64,000 nucleotides of DNA, from NCBI RefSeq assembly GCF_910585425.1, contig NZ_CAJUCP010000006.1, forward strand, positions 5,497 to 69,496, in the 5' to 3' direction. Positions within the stretch are counted from its first letter, which is position 1; every line of letters starts with the position of its first letter. The notes beneath the pieces are model-generated. The model saw only the letters and a program-made list of their open reading frames with translations, was not told the DNA's origin and ran no database searches. The position numbers and the translations under genes are program-made. This DNA is from an uncultured Acetatifactor sp. GTDB taxonomy: Bacteria > Bacillota > Clostridia > Lachnospirales > Lachnospiraceae. Positions 18,022 through 26,212 of the stretch are shown here, piece by piece.

Positions 18022-18035
18022 GGATGGGCGCAACA

Positions 18036-19352
18036 ATGAACAAGGTTGTGGAAGAGAGGACCAGGAGGACGGAGTGGTACAGGGAGGCCCGGTTCGGCAT
18101 GTTCATCCACTGGGGGCTGTACGCCATCCCGGCCAGAGGGGAATGGCTGCGCAGCACCGAGCAGCTCACCAGGGAGGAGTACGAGCCCTTCAAGGACGAG
18201 TTCACCACGGAGAACTACGACCCTAAGGAATGGGCCAGACTGGCGAAGGAGGCCGGCATGAAGTACGCGGTGCTGACGGCCAAGCACCACGACGGCTTCT
18301 GTCTGTTCGACTCGAAGCTGACGGATTTCAAGTCCACCAATGCCCCCTGCGGGCGGGACCTGGTGCGGGAATTCCTGGAGGCTTTCCGGGCGGAGGGCAT
18401 CCGTGTGGGCCTGTATTATTCCGTGATCGACTGGCGGCATCCGGATTTCCCCCATTACGGGGACATGCACCATCCCATGCGGAACCGCCCGGAATATTCC
18501 AACGAGAACCGAAATTTCGACAATTACCTGGAGTACATGTTCGGCCAGATAAAGGAGCTTCTGACGGATTATGGGAAGCTGGACGTGATGTGGTTCGATT
18601 TCTCCTACGGGAACATGAAATGCGACACCTGGAAGGCCAAGGAGCTGATCGAGATGGTGCGCTCCATACAGCCTGACGTGATCATCGACAACCGCCTGGA
18701 GGGAAGCGGGGAGAATGCGGGCTCCATCCGCACCTTGGATCCCACCCCTTACTCCGGGGACTTCGCCTCGCCGGAGCAGATGATTCCCCCGGCGGGCATC
18801 CGGGACGAAGCGGGCAATCCCATCCCCTGGGAATCCTGCATCACCCTGAACAACAACTGGGGCTATGCCGCCCATGACCATCATTACAAATCCGCGAAGA
18901 TGGTCATCCATATGCTGGTGGAATGCGTCAGCAAGGGCGGGAACCTGCTGCTGAACGTAGGCCCCAACGCCAAGGGGGAGATTCCCCGGGAGTCGGTGGA
19001 CATCCTGCGGGAGGTCGGCGCCTGGATGAAGAAGAACGGAAAGAGCATCTACGGCTGCGGCTACGCGGAGCTCCCGAAGCCGGAGTGGGGGCGCTTCACC
19101 CGCAGGGGCAATGTGCTCTACGCCCATGTGATGGAGGAGCAGGCCGGGGCCATCTGCCTGGAGGACATGGCCGGGAAGATTGAGAAGATGCGGCTGCTGT
19201 CGGACAATTCCGAGATCAAGCAGGCCAACTACTGGAACCTGAAGGAATTTAGCCAGAACGCCTTTTTCTTCTTCAATCCCCACGCCTCGGACTGCTATCC
19301 CCTGCCGGACGAGCTGGATACGGTGGTGGAGATCTACCTGAAAGAGGAGTGA
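18036..19352 (+). CDS. Alpha-L-fucosidase, GH29
   Basis: A 438-residue glycoside hydrolase of family 29, cytoplasmic by lack of a signal. Motifs: RFGMFIHWGLYAIPARGEW near the N-terminus, KHHDGFCLFDS, and LDVMWFDFSYG in which Asp188 is the likely nucleophile. It would release L-fucose from host or dietary glycans. Start choice is uncertain: ATG 18036 gives the normal family start but has only a weak ribosome site, and the in-frame ATG at 18024 and GTG at 17970 are alternatives. Structured DNA lies immediately upstream. It converges on an MFS carrier gene. Confidence 0.9.
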   Translation: MNKVVEERTRRTEWYREARFGMFIHWGLYAIPARGEWLRSTEQLTREEYEPFKDEFTTENYDPKEWARLAKEAGMKYAVLTAKHHDGFCLFDSKLTDFKSTNAPCGRDLVREFLEAFRAEGIRVGLYYSVIDWRHPDFPHYGDMHHPMRNRPEYSNENRNFDNYLEYMFGQIKELLTDYGKLDVMWFDFSYGNMKCDTWKAKELIEMVRSIQPDVIIDNRLEGSGENAGSIRTLDPTPYSGDFASPEQMIPPAGIRDEAGNPIPWESCITLNNNWGYAAHDHHYKSAKMVIHMLVECVSKGGNLLLNVGPNAKGEIPRESVDILREVGAWMKKNGKSIYGCGYAELPKPEWGRFTRRGNVLYAHVMEEQAGAICLEDMAGKIEKMRLLSDNSEIKQANYWNLKEFSQNAFFFFNPHASDCYPLPDELDTVVEIYLKEE

Positions 19353-19376
19353 AGACGGAAAAGCATCGCATAAGAA

Positions 19377-19408
19377 ATGGGACTGCCGTCCGAAAGCGGC
19401 AGTCCCAT
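19377..19408. terminator. Bidirectional terminator between GH29 and MFS genes
   Basis: A perfect 12-bp stem (19377-19388 with 19397-19408) with an 8-base loop, placed between convergent genes and flanked by T-rich sequence on both strands. Confidence 0.8.
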
Positions 19409-19452
19409 TCTGCATTTCATGTATCAGGACAGATTCCCTCAATACGCCGGAA

Positions 19453-20751
19453 TCACTTCTTCCCGTCCTTGGGAGCCCGCACCAGGAAGAGGCTGATCAG
19501 CAGCGCCACGATGTACAGCACGATGGTGACATACAGCACGTTCTGATATCCCGTGGGGTTGACGCTGATGCCATGGACTTCCATGAACTCTCCCGTGTGG
19601 TCCACGATCCAGTTGGCCATCTGGTTGCCGGTGAGGCCTGCGATGGCCCATGCGGAGAGGGTCAGTCCGTGGATGGCGCTGATGTTGCCCATGCCGTAGT
19701 GGTCGGACAGCAGTGTGGGCACATTGGAGAAGCCGCCGCCGTAGCCCGCGTTGACTACGAAGATGAGCCCCAGCACCAGGATCACAAGCGCTGTATTGCC
19801 CTCGCCGTTCTTGATGCCGCCTGTGACCATGACGATGGCCGTGAAGGCGATGGAGAGGATGAAGATCAGCTTGTAGATCGTGTTCCTGTCCTTCATCTTA
19901 TCCGCCCAGGCGGAGAAGCCCAGGCGACCGCCCGCGTTGAAGACGGCGGACACGGTGGCGATGACGCCGGCAGCGCCTGCCAGGCCGATGCATTTCACGA
20001 TCATCTTCTCCTGGGAGATCAGGGCCAGTCCGCAGGTGATGTTGATGTAGAACATCAGCCAGATGCCGATATAGTTGGTGATGGGCCTGGACTTGATGAC
20101 ATCCATCATGCCCTTGCCTTTTTCAGCCTTTTTGGGCTCATGCCATGTGGCGGGCTTGTGCAGCAGCAGATGCCCCGCGAACATCATGATGAAGTACACC
20201 ACCGACAGGATCAGGAACATCTTGTAGATGCCGCCCTCGCCCAGATTGTCCAGCATGGCCTGCATGATGGGGCTGGCGATGGCCTTTGCCGCGCCGAAGC
20301 CTGCCACGGCCAGTCCGGTGGCCAGGCCCTTCCTGTCCTCGAACCAGAGCATCAGGGTCTTCACCGGGGAGAGATATCCCGTGCCCAGTCCGACGCCCAT
20401 GATGAAGCCGTAGCAGATATAGATGCCGATCAGCGCCAGGGGGCTGTGCTGATGGGTGCCGCCGTAATAGATGAAGAAGCCGGTTCCCGCCATGCCGCAG
20501 GCGAAGCAGATGGAGGCGATGAGGGAGGACTTATGGATGTCCTTCTCCACGATGTTGCCCAGGAAGGCCGCCGACATGCCAAGGAAGAAGATGGCGAAGC
20601 TGAAGGCCCACTCCGTGGCGCCCTTGGAGAAGCCGATGTAGTCCGCGATTTCCTGGCTGAAGATGGACCAGCAGTAGACTGTACCGATGCTGCAGTGGAG
20701 GAGCAATGCCGGGATGGCGGCATTGACCCATTTGTTCTGTTTGCTTTTCAT
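19453..20751 (-). CDS. MFS transporter, oxalate/formate antiporter-like (OFA family)
   Basis: A 432-residue carrier with about twelve membrane helices. The start NAAIPALLLHCSIGTVYCWSIF and the segment MGVGLGTGYLSPVKTLMLWF are characteristic of the OFA branch of the major facilitator superfamily. Members exchange or co-transport small monocarboxylates or dicarboxylates such as oxalate/formate; the substrate here is unknown. The ATG is preceded by GAGGT on the minus strand. Its upstream region contains a helically phased repeat at 20874-20935. Confidence 0.88.
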   Translation of the reverse strand: MKSKQNKWVNAAIPALLLHCSIGTVYCWSIFSQEIADYIGFSKGATEWAFSFAIFFLGMSAAFLGNIVEKDIHKSSLIASICFACGMAGTGFFIYYGGTHQHSPLALIGIYICYGFIMGVGLGTGYLSPVKTLMLWFEDRKGLATGLAVAGFGAAKAIASPIMQAMLDNLGEGGIYKMFLILSVVYFIMMFAGHLLLHKPATWHEPKKAEKGKGMMDVIKSRPITNYIGIWLMFYINITCGLALISQEKMIVKCIGLAGAAGVIATVSAVFNAGGRLGFSAWADKMKDRNTIYKLIFILSIAFTAIVMVTGGIKNGEGNTALVILVLGLIFVVNAGYGGGFSNVPTLLSDHYGMGNISAIHGLTLSAWAIAGLTGNQMANWIVDHTGEFMEVHGISVNPTGYQNVLYVTIVLYIVALLISLFLVRAPKDGKK

Positions 20752-20873
20752 GATTTACCTCGTTTCCTTTTATGTATTTTACTCCGCAATCATTATATGT
20801 GATGTGCAGCCGCCTATTATTTTACTCGCAATTTCGCTAAAATGCAAGACCATTCTTGCGCAAAAAGCGCGCC

Positions 20874-20935
20874 GGAATGTGGCGGAATGCTGAAGGAATG
20901 TGACGGAACGGGATGGAATGGACGCGGAAGGAATG
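20874..20935. repeat. Helically phased GGAATG boxes
   Basis: GGAA(T/C/G)G boxes start at 20874, 20884, 20895, 20905, 20915 and 20926, that is every 10-11 bp or one DNA turn; they can also be read as three ~21-bp units. The array sits in the 393-base region between the divergent MFS and unknown genes. Apart from it, and from AT-rich DNA at 20770-20850 that may hold the MFS promoter, I see nothing else in that region. Confidence 0.65.
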
Positions 20936-21144
20936 GCAGAAAGGCTGGAAGAGATAGAAGGCCGAGAGGAAGGCATTGCATGTTCCGCGGCTTTGTGACA
21001 TAATCAGATAAAGGCCGGGACAGAGGCCCGGGCAGAAGCAGAAGCTCGGACAAAAGCGCTGGCAGGACATAGGCAGAAACTCAGATGGAAGCGGCGCGTT
21101 CCGCGGCAGAAGCGCCATTGGAATGCGGCAGGGGAAGGAAAGGG

Positions 21145-21861
21145 ATGGCAGTGGGAGAGAATCGGTACTTTCGGGAGGCTTTGGCGGATTTCGTCCAGGA
21201 GACAGCCTATGGCGGCGCTGTCCGCCATCTGGCTGACAGAGGATATACGGTGGCGCAGATCATGGAGCGGCTGGAGTACCCCGCACCCTGTGAAAAGGTG
21301 CGCCGGATGGTCTGGGAGCATCTGGAAGACAACGAAGTAATACTGCGTGAGGAGCCCGGCAGCGGCAGGCCCAGGGAGCGGTTTTCCTATGTGAAGGAAT
21401 ATGACAGGAACGGCAAGCCCACCTTCCGCCGGGTGCCGGAGAACCGGGAGGAGCCCGGGGCGGTGAGCTGGAGGGAGGGGCTTTTGGGCGCGGGCCCGGC
21501 AGCCTGGGCCGGAGGCCTTCCGCCGCTTCTGGAGGAGAAGCTGGCGGAGAACGGAGCGGAGTCCTCCTATGCCTCCTGCGACTTCGGCAGGACCGCGGCG
21601 AAGGAGCCCGCCCTCTATGAGAGGATTCTGGAGGCCCTGGGCGGTGAGCGGGCGTATGTGGAGGGGCTGCCCTGGGAGAGGCGCAGGGTCTATCACAGGC
21701 TGGATTCCCACATGCGGGAGATTCTGGCGCTGCTGGTCCCCGCCGGGCTGTACCAGGGGGAGCTGTTCTTTTTAAAGACGGGTGAGCGGATCAGAATCGC
21801 GGGAGATAGGGAGGGAAGAGGCAGTGATGTCCCGAGGCAGGAGGATGCCGGGGGACTTTGA
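21145..21861 (+). CDS. Conserved hypothetical protein
   Basis: A 238-residue soluble protein that I do not recognise. The N-terminal third is helical and reads like a helix-turn-helix (GGAVRHLADRGYTVAQIMERLEYPAPCEKVRRMVWEHL split over residues about 20-60), followed by a charged region, a Gly/Pro/Ala-rich linker and a C-terminal helical part ending GELFFLKTGERIRIAGD. The ATG at 21145 has GGGGAAGGAAAGGG immediately upstream; an in-frame ATG at 21085 lacks one. Codon use matches the neighbours. A bidirectional terminator follows. Confidence 0.7.
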   Translation: MAVGENRYFREALADFVQETAYGGAVRHLADRGYTVAQIMERLEYPAPCEKVRRMVWEHLEDNEVILREEPGSGRPRERFSYVKEYDRNGKPTFRRVPENREEPGAVSWREGLLGAGPAAWAGGLPPLLEEKLAENGAESSYASCDFGRTAAKEPALYERILEALGGERAYVEGLPWERRRVYHRLDSHMREILALLVPAGLYQGELFFLKTGERIRIAGDREGRGSDVPRQEDAGGL

Positions 21862-21875
21862 TAAGGATTTATGGA

Positions 21876-21904
21876 AAAAGAGCGGTGGCAGGTTCCGCTC
21901 TTTT
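21876..21904. terminator. Bidirectional terminator
   Basis: A 10-bp stem (21876-21885 with 21895-21904) rich in A on one side and T on the other, between two convergent genes. Confidence 0.8.
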
Positions 21905-21905
21905 C

Positions 21906-22085
21906 TCACTCAATGATTAGATTTCCGGTTACGATTCCCAGCGCTTCAAGCTTGGCCTTTGCTTTACGGAGCTGATTGGATAATTCTTTTTCCCGGTCCT
22001 GGGCTTTCTGGATTCTCTGTAAGTCTGTGTAAATGTCGATCATGATTGCAGCCAGTTCTTTCTCTGTCATCTCCAAAACCTCCAT
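21906..22085 (-). CDS. Small helical protein, 59 residues
   Basis: On the minus strand an ATG at 22085 has AAGGAG 10 bases upstream and opens a 59-codon frame: it starts MEVLEMTEKELAAIMIDIY and ends LGIVTGNLIIE. The sequence is strongly helical with charged heptads (QKAQDREKELSNQLRKAKAK), suggesting a short coiled coil. The good ribosome site, normal codon use and the adjacent terminator support a real gene. I do not recognise its function. About 175 bases upstream of it (22086-22261) hold no other gene. Confidence 0.65.
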   Translation of the reverse strand: MEVLEMTEKELAAIMIDIYTDLQRIQKAQDREKELSNQLRKAKAKLEALGIVTGNLIIE

Positions 22086-22261
22086 ATTTTGTAATCTCCT
22101 TTCCGGTCGTCAGATCTGCTTGCCGAATATGATGCGTTTATCCTGATGTATCTAAAAGGTTCTTTTGAATTCTTTGCAGACAAAGAGATTCCCGCCTACC
22201 TTGATAGTATCACTTTTCCGAAGCTTTCCCAAGCGTTTTAAAATTTTTTTGCCGGATCCTA

Positions 22262-22311
22262 TTGACAAAAAACGGCCGTGGATCTACTATGTATTTAGCA
22301 ATACTAAATAC
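22262..22311 (+). promoter_or_regulatory. Promoter with PadR-type operator
   Basis: TTGACA at 22262-22267, a 17-base spacer and TACTAT at 22285-22290. A perfect inverted repeat follows at once: GTATTTAG (22291-22298), 5 bases, CTAAATAC (22304-22311), covering the likely transcription start. The next gene encodes a PadR repressor, so this is very probably its autoregulatory operator. Confidence 0.82.
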
Positions 22312-22359
22312 TTGGAGAGCGAATGGAGAAAGTGATTCCCATGCAAGGACGGTGGCGGC

Positions 22360-22761
22360 TTGAAGCAGAAGTATGAACAACAGATGAAGAAGGGCGTCCT
22401 GGAGATGCTGGTGCTTCGGCTCCTTTCGGAGGGGGAGAAGTACGGCTACCAGCTCATCAGCGAGCTGAAGGAGAAAAGCGGCGGCATGTTCCTCCTGAAG
22501 GAGGGCACGCTGTACCCCATCTTGTACCGCATGGAGGATGACGGGCTCGTGGTCAGCAGGTGGAGCGAGCCCAAAGGCAAGGAGGTCTCCAAGAAGTATT
22601 ACCGTCTGGCGCAGGAGGGGCAGGACACCCTGGCAGGGCTTAAGGGCCTGTGGGAGGTGTTCTCCCGGACGGTGGACGGGATTCTGGGGCATGGGCCGGA
22701 CAGGCAGGACGGAAGCGCGGCGGGGGATGCCGCCGGAGGAAATCAGGAGGTAAGCGTATGA
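22360..22761 (+). CDS. PadR family transcriptional regulator
   Basis: A 133-residue winged-helix repressor. The PadR core is clear: KKGVLEMLVLRLLSEGEKYGYQLISEL, then the wing segment LKEGTLYPILYRMEDDGLV and YYRLAQEGQD. The chosen start is TTG at 22360 with AAGGA about 10 bases upstream; ATG 22384 would also leave the domain intact but has no ribosome site. It overlaps the next gene by four bases (ATGA). It heads an operon of membrane proteins, the usual arrangement in which PadR senses a toxic or membrane-active compound. Confidence 0.93.
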   Translation: MKQKYEQQMKKGVLEMLVLRLLSEGEKYGYQLISELKEKSGGMFLLKEGTLYPILYRMEDDGLVVSRWSEPKGKEVSKKYYRLAQEGQDTLAGLKGLWEVFSRTVDGILGHGPDRQDGSAAGDAAGGNQEVSV

Positions 22762-23090
22762 ACACAGAGTTAATGACGGGTTTCATCATGTGGCTGGCCG
22801 GAGGAGGCCTTTTGACGGCATTGGGCGTGGGCGCCTTTTTTTCGAAGAAGGAGGTGGGCTTCTTCTGCAATGTGAAGCCGCTGCCCATGAGCGACGTGAA
22901 GGCCTATAACCGGGCGGTGGGGAAGCTGTTCATCGGGTACGGGATCGTCTTCGCGGCCCTGGGGCTGCCGATGCTGGCGGGCCAGAATTCCGGCCTGATA
23001 GTGATCTCCGTATTGGGAGTGGTGGCGGAGAGCATAGGGGCCATGGCGGTGTACATCCTGGCGATCCAGAAGAAATACGAGAAGAAATAG
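22758..23090 (+). CDS. Small membrane protein in the PadR operon
   Basis: A 110-residue protein with three predicted membrane helices (about 5-25, 52-72, 76-98) separated by a short loop containing DVKAYNRAVGKLF. The loop resembles DUF3784-type membrane proteins, but I am not certain of the family. The start ATG overlaps the padR stop and has AGGAGG upstream, so it is translationally coupled to the repressor. Confidence 0.8.
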   Translation: MNTELMTGFIMWLAGGGLLTALGVGAFFSKKEVGFFCNVKPLPMSDVKAYNRAVGKLFIGYGIVFAALGLPMLAGQNSGLIVISVLGVVAESIGAMAVYILAIQKKYEKK

Positions 23091-23126
23091 GGACATTCGG
23101 CGAATCCTGGGAGAGGTTGATTTGAG

Positions 23127-23786
23127 ATGACGAAGCAGCGGTATATAAAGCGGGTGGGCAGAGCGCTGGAGTGCGCCCCGGCGAAAAGGAGAGAGATTCT
23201 CAGACAGTTGGATTCCGATATCGGAATCGCGCTGGGCGAGGGGAGAGAGCTGCGGCAGATTCTGGAGGAGATGGGGAGCCCCCGGGCCCTTGCCGGGGAA
23301 TTCAATGAGAGCCTGGACCGGGAGGAGCGCGGGAGGGCAAGGCGCAGGAAGTGGGCCTTGCGGATCGTCTGCATCCTGGGGGCCTTGCTGGCCGTGTTGG
23401 CCGTGGCAGCGGGAACCGTCTACTGGATGCTGCCGAAGGAGAGGAATATAGAGGACAGCAAAGTCTTCGATACGGCGCAGGTGCAGTCCCGGGCGGAGGA
23501 GGTGATCGCCCTCTTCAGTGCGGAGGAGTACGAGACCCTGGAGGGCTGTGCCAGCGAAGAGCTGCGGAAGGCCCTGGCGGGAACCTCTTTTTCCGTCATC
23601 CGGGGCTATATCGGCGAGGACTGGGGGGAGCTGCAGAGCATGGGCAGGATATATATGGTGGAGATCCGCGAACGGAATAAGGTATACGCCGCGGTGCAGG
23701 TGAACGTCTCCTATGAGAACGTCAATGTGACATTCACCCTGAGCTTCAACCGGCAGATGGAGCTGTACGGATTCTATGTGAGATAG
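23127..23786 (+). CDS. HAAS/DUF1700 membrane protein with DUF3887-like C-domain
   Basis: A 219-residue protein. Residues 1-70 resemble the HAAS (DUF1700) domain that typically accompanies PadR regulators (RYIKRVGRALECAPAKRREIL, LEEMGSPRALAGEF). One membrane helix lies at about 76-97. The extracellular part (about 115-219) has the DUF3887 look (AEEVIALFSAEEYETLEG). The HAAS-PadR pairing is a known association, thought to link a membrane sensor to the repressor. It lies third in the operon. Confidence 0.82.
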   Translation: MTKQRYIKRVGRALECAPAKRREILRQLDSDIGIALGEGRELRQILEEMGSPRALAGEFNESLDREERGRARRRKWALRIVCILGALLAVLAVAAGTVYWMLPKERNIEDSKVFDTAQVQSRAEEVIALFSAEEYETLEGCASEELRKALAGTSFSVIRGYIGEDWGELQSMGRIYMVEIRERNKVYAAVQVNVSYENVNVTFTLSFNRQMELYGFYVR

Positions 23787-23896
23787 GCCGGGAGAGTGGC
23801 AGGAGGCATGGAGGCCGGCGGCGCCGTCTGCCGCAGGAGCCGCTTGCATCCGGAGGGCGCGGATCCGGGAGGAATCCGGCAGGGAGGCGGTTGAGT

Positions 23897-24253
23897 ATGG
23901 TGGGATTTTACGCGTGCATCGTGATGGTGCCCTGTTTCTGGCTGCTGGCCCTGTTCTTTGCCGTTGGCAGGGAGCGGGCGGCCAACTGGCTCAGCGGCTT
24001 CCACGGGCTGTCCAAGGAGGAGAAGGCGAAATATGACAGGGCGCGGATGGCCAGGGACGAGAGGAACGCCTGCTTCCTGTGGGGGCTGATTATGCTGCTC
24101 GGGGCCGGGGCGGCGCTGTGGATTACGGGCTGGGCGGCGCTGGCGGCCTATGGAATCTGGATGGTGCTGTTCTTTCGGGACGTGCATCTGGATACTGACA
24201 GGGCTTTCGAAAAGTATAAGCTGCCGGAGAGTCAGGAGGAACCTGACAAGTAA
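23897..24253 (+). CDS. DUF3784 family membrane protein
   Basis: A 118-residue protein with three hydrophobic segments. After the first helix comes RAANWLSGFHGLSKEEKAKYD, the recognisable DUF3784 motif. Function is unknown in the family. ATG 23897 is 9 bases after AGGGAGG; the in-frame TTG at 23891 is too close. Fourth gene of the PadR operon. The 170 bases that follow it show no clear signal. Confidence 0.8.
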   Translation: MVGFYACIVMVPCFWLLALFFAVGRERAANWLSGFHGLSKEEKAKYDRARMARDERNACFLWGLIMLLGAGAALWITGWAALAAYGIWMVLFFRDVHLDTDRAFEKYKLPESQEEPDK

Positions 24254-24427
24254 GAGGAACTGGGGGTTTGTGACAGGCTCTCGGAATTTCAGAAGGTAAA
24301 ATCAGGCATTGTGGCAGGACGGCACCTGGAAAAGTGGAGGAATCGCTCCCAAGGATTTCCGGAAAGCCGCGTGATATGCGGCCTGGAGATTCCGAGAGGA
24401 TATTTGCGTTAAAACGGAGGTGAGTGT

Positions 24428-24784
24428 ATGAGATTCTGGATATCTATGGTATGCGTGAATTTAATAATGCCGCTTCTGATGATTGTCTTCGGGGCGGTAT
24501 TTCTCCATCGGCCGCCCGGGAAAATCAACGGGTTCTACGGATACCGCACTGCCAGATCCATGGGAAGCCAGGAGGCGTGGGATTTTGCCCAGGTGTATTT
24601 CGGGAAGGTCTGGCTGCGGACGGGCGCGGCCATGTTGGTTTTGACCGTTCTGGCCATGCTGCCCTGTATGGGGGAGAGCCATGGAAAAGTGGGGCTGTGG
24701 GGCGTTATTCTCTGCATGGTGGAATGCGTTGTCATGATATTGTCCATCCTTCCCGTAGAGCGGGCGCTGAAGCGGCGGTTCTGA
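24428..24784 (+). CDS. SdpI-like membrane protein
   Basis: A 118-residue, three-helix membrane protein. The segment INGFYGYRTARSMGSQEAWDFAQ is the conserved core of the SdpI/YhfL family. SdpI of Bacillus subtilis confers immunity to the SdpC toxin, but most members are uncharacterised and should be called SdpI-like only. It lies last in the row of PadR-operon membrane genes, 174 bases after the DUF3784 gene, and is followed by a strong terminator. Confidence 0.82.
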   Translation: MRFWISMVCVNLIMPLLMIVFGAVFLHRPPGKINGFYGYRTARSMGSQEAWDFAQVYFGKVWLRTGAAMLVLTVLAMLPCMGESHGKVGLWGVILCMVECVVMILSILPVERALKRRF

Positions 24785-24818
24785 GATGACAGGGAGCTGT
24801 ATTGAGATGTGTCCAGAG

Positions 24819-24865
24819 AAGGAATCCCCTCTGCCCGGATAGCGGGACAGAAGGGATTCTTTGCT
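24819..24865 (+). terminator. Terminator of the PadR operon
   Basis: A long stem of about 17 bp with one interruption (24819-24837 with 24844-24862), followed by T-rich sequence. Confidence 0.75.
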
Positions 24866-24911
24866 GTCTTTGTATTGCCGGGAACGCGGCGCCATGGCTG
24901 TAGAGGAGGTG

Positions 24912-26057
24912 TCAGCCCTTGAAATGTTCTTTGGTCCTGGCCATCCGCTCCGCGATCTTCACGCCGAAGGGACAGCGGCTCTCACAGCCCTTACAGCCGA
25001 TGCAGGCATCCGCGTTTGCGGAGAGCTGGTCGTAATGTGCTTTCAGGGAGGCGGGAAGCTGCTCCTGCATCTGCGCCAGGTCGTAGAGCTTGTTCACCAT
25101 GGCGATGTCGATGCCCGCGGGGCAGGGCGCGCAGTGGCCGCAGTAGGTGCACTGGCCGTAATAGCCGTGGCGGGGAGCCCCTGCCAGGACGCTTGCGTAG
25201 TCCTTTTCCTCCATGGCGGCGGTCTCATAGGCCACGGCGGCGTCCACATGCTCCGGGGTGTCGAAGCCCACCATGACGCTGGCCACCGCGGGCCTGGTCA
25301 GGCAGTAGTGGATGCACTGCACGGGGGTCAGCGCCACGCCGAAGGGGGAGCTCTCCGCGGAGAACAGCCTTCCGCCGGCATAGCCCTTCATGACCGTGAT
25401 GCCCACTTCATTCTGCTCGCAGAGCCGATAGGCCCGTGCCCTCTCTGGGTCGATGCCGCCCAGGCCCTCGTCGTAGGTCTCCGCGAAATAATCGTCGATA
25501 TTCTCCGTGGGAGGCAGCATGTCGAAGGCCGGGTTGACGCTGAACAGAATCATCTCCACGATGCCGCTTTCCGCTGCCAGTCCGGCCACGGCCGGGTTGT
25601 GGGTGCTCATGCCGATGTGGCGGATGGTCCCCGCCTCCTTCAGCCCCCGGACATATTCGATGAACTCTCCCTCCATGATTTTACGGAACTCTGCGGGCTC
25701 GTCCACGAAATGGATCATGCCCAGGTCTATGTAGTCTGTCTGCAGCCTGTCCAGGAGATCCTGGAAGGCGGCCTTTACCTTGGGCAGCTCCCTGGTGCGG
25801 ACATACTGGCCGTCCTGCCAGGTGGAGCCGATGTGGCCCTGGATGTACCATTTCTCCCGGCTTCCGGCGATGGCGTTGCCGATGTTGGTGCGCACGCCGG
25901 GCTCGGACATCCAGCAGTCCAGGATATTGATGCCGGCCTCCTGGCAGTGCCGGACGACCTGCTTCACCTCCTCGGCGTCATGCCGCTCCAGCCATTCTCC
26001 GCCCAGACCGATCTCGCTGACCATGAGCCCTGTCTTGCCTAATTTTCGATAATTCAT
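24912..26057 (-). CDS. Aldo/keto reductase with C-terminal 4Fe-4S cluster domain
   Basis: A 381-residue oxidoreductase. The N-terminal two thirds is an aldo/keto reductase barrel (MNYRKLGKTGLMVSEIGLGG, TDYIDLGMIHFVD). The C-terminus carries ferredoxin-like cysteine motifs CTYCGHCAPCP and CIGCKGCESRCPF. This fusion class is common in anaerobes, is NAD(P)H dependent, and usually has unknown substrates. The start has AAGGAGGG on the minus strand. Its promoter overlaps one copy of a dispersed repeat. Confidence 0.92.
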   Translation of the reverse strand: MNYRKLGKTGLMVSEIGLGGEWLERHDAEEVKQVVRHCQEAGINILDCWMSEPGVRTNIGNAIAGSREKWYIQGHIGSTWQDGQYVRTRELPKVKAAFQDLLDRLQTDYIDLGMIHFVDEPAEFRKIMEGEFIEYVRGLKEAGTIRHIGMSTHNPAVAGLAAESGIVEMILFSVNPAFDMLPPTENIDDYFAETYDEGLGGIDPERARAYRLCEQNEVGITVMKGYAGGRLFSAESSPFGVALTPVQCIHYCLTRPAVASVMVGFDTPEHVDAAVAYETAAMEEKDYASVLAGAPRHGYYGQCTYCGHCAPCPAGIDIAMVNKLYDLAQMQEQLPASLKAHYDQLSANADACIGCKGCESRCPFGVKIAERMARTKEHFKG

Positions 26058-26112
26058 GTACGGTCCCTCCTTGCATCGGGTTCGCTGCCCGCAGTCTTGT
26101 GTAAGTGCTAAA

Positions 26113-26141
26113 AGTATACCATATCCGGGATGGGAAGTCTA
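26113..26141 (-). promoter_or_regulatory. Promoter of the aldo/keto reductase
   Basis: On the minus strand TAGACT (26136-26141), a 17-base spacer and TATACT (26113-26118). The -35 box lies inside the dispersed repeat. Confidence 0.65.
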
Positions 26142-26184
26142 TTCCGTTTAACGGTAAAGTTTTCCTCGATTTTGGCGAAATAAA
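26132..26184 (-). repeat. 53-bp dispersed repeat, copy 1
   Basis: Matches copy 2 at 29098-29150 at 50 of 53 positions. It contains CCGTT-T-AACGG (an 11-base palindrome). Both copies sit upstream of a minus-strand gene in the same orientation. Confidence 0.85.
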
Positions 26185-26212
26185 GTTTTTGATGCAGGTA
26201 AAGCCTGACCGC

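Noticed and set aside
16122..19442. 1106-codon open frame on the minus strand
   Set aside because: It is antisense to the transglutaminase and GH29 genes, has no family motif, and is an effect of high-GC codon use.
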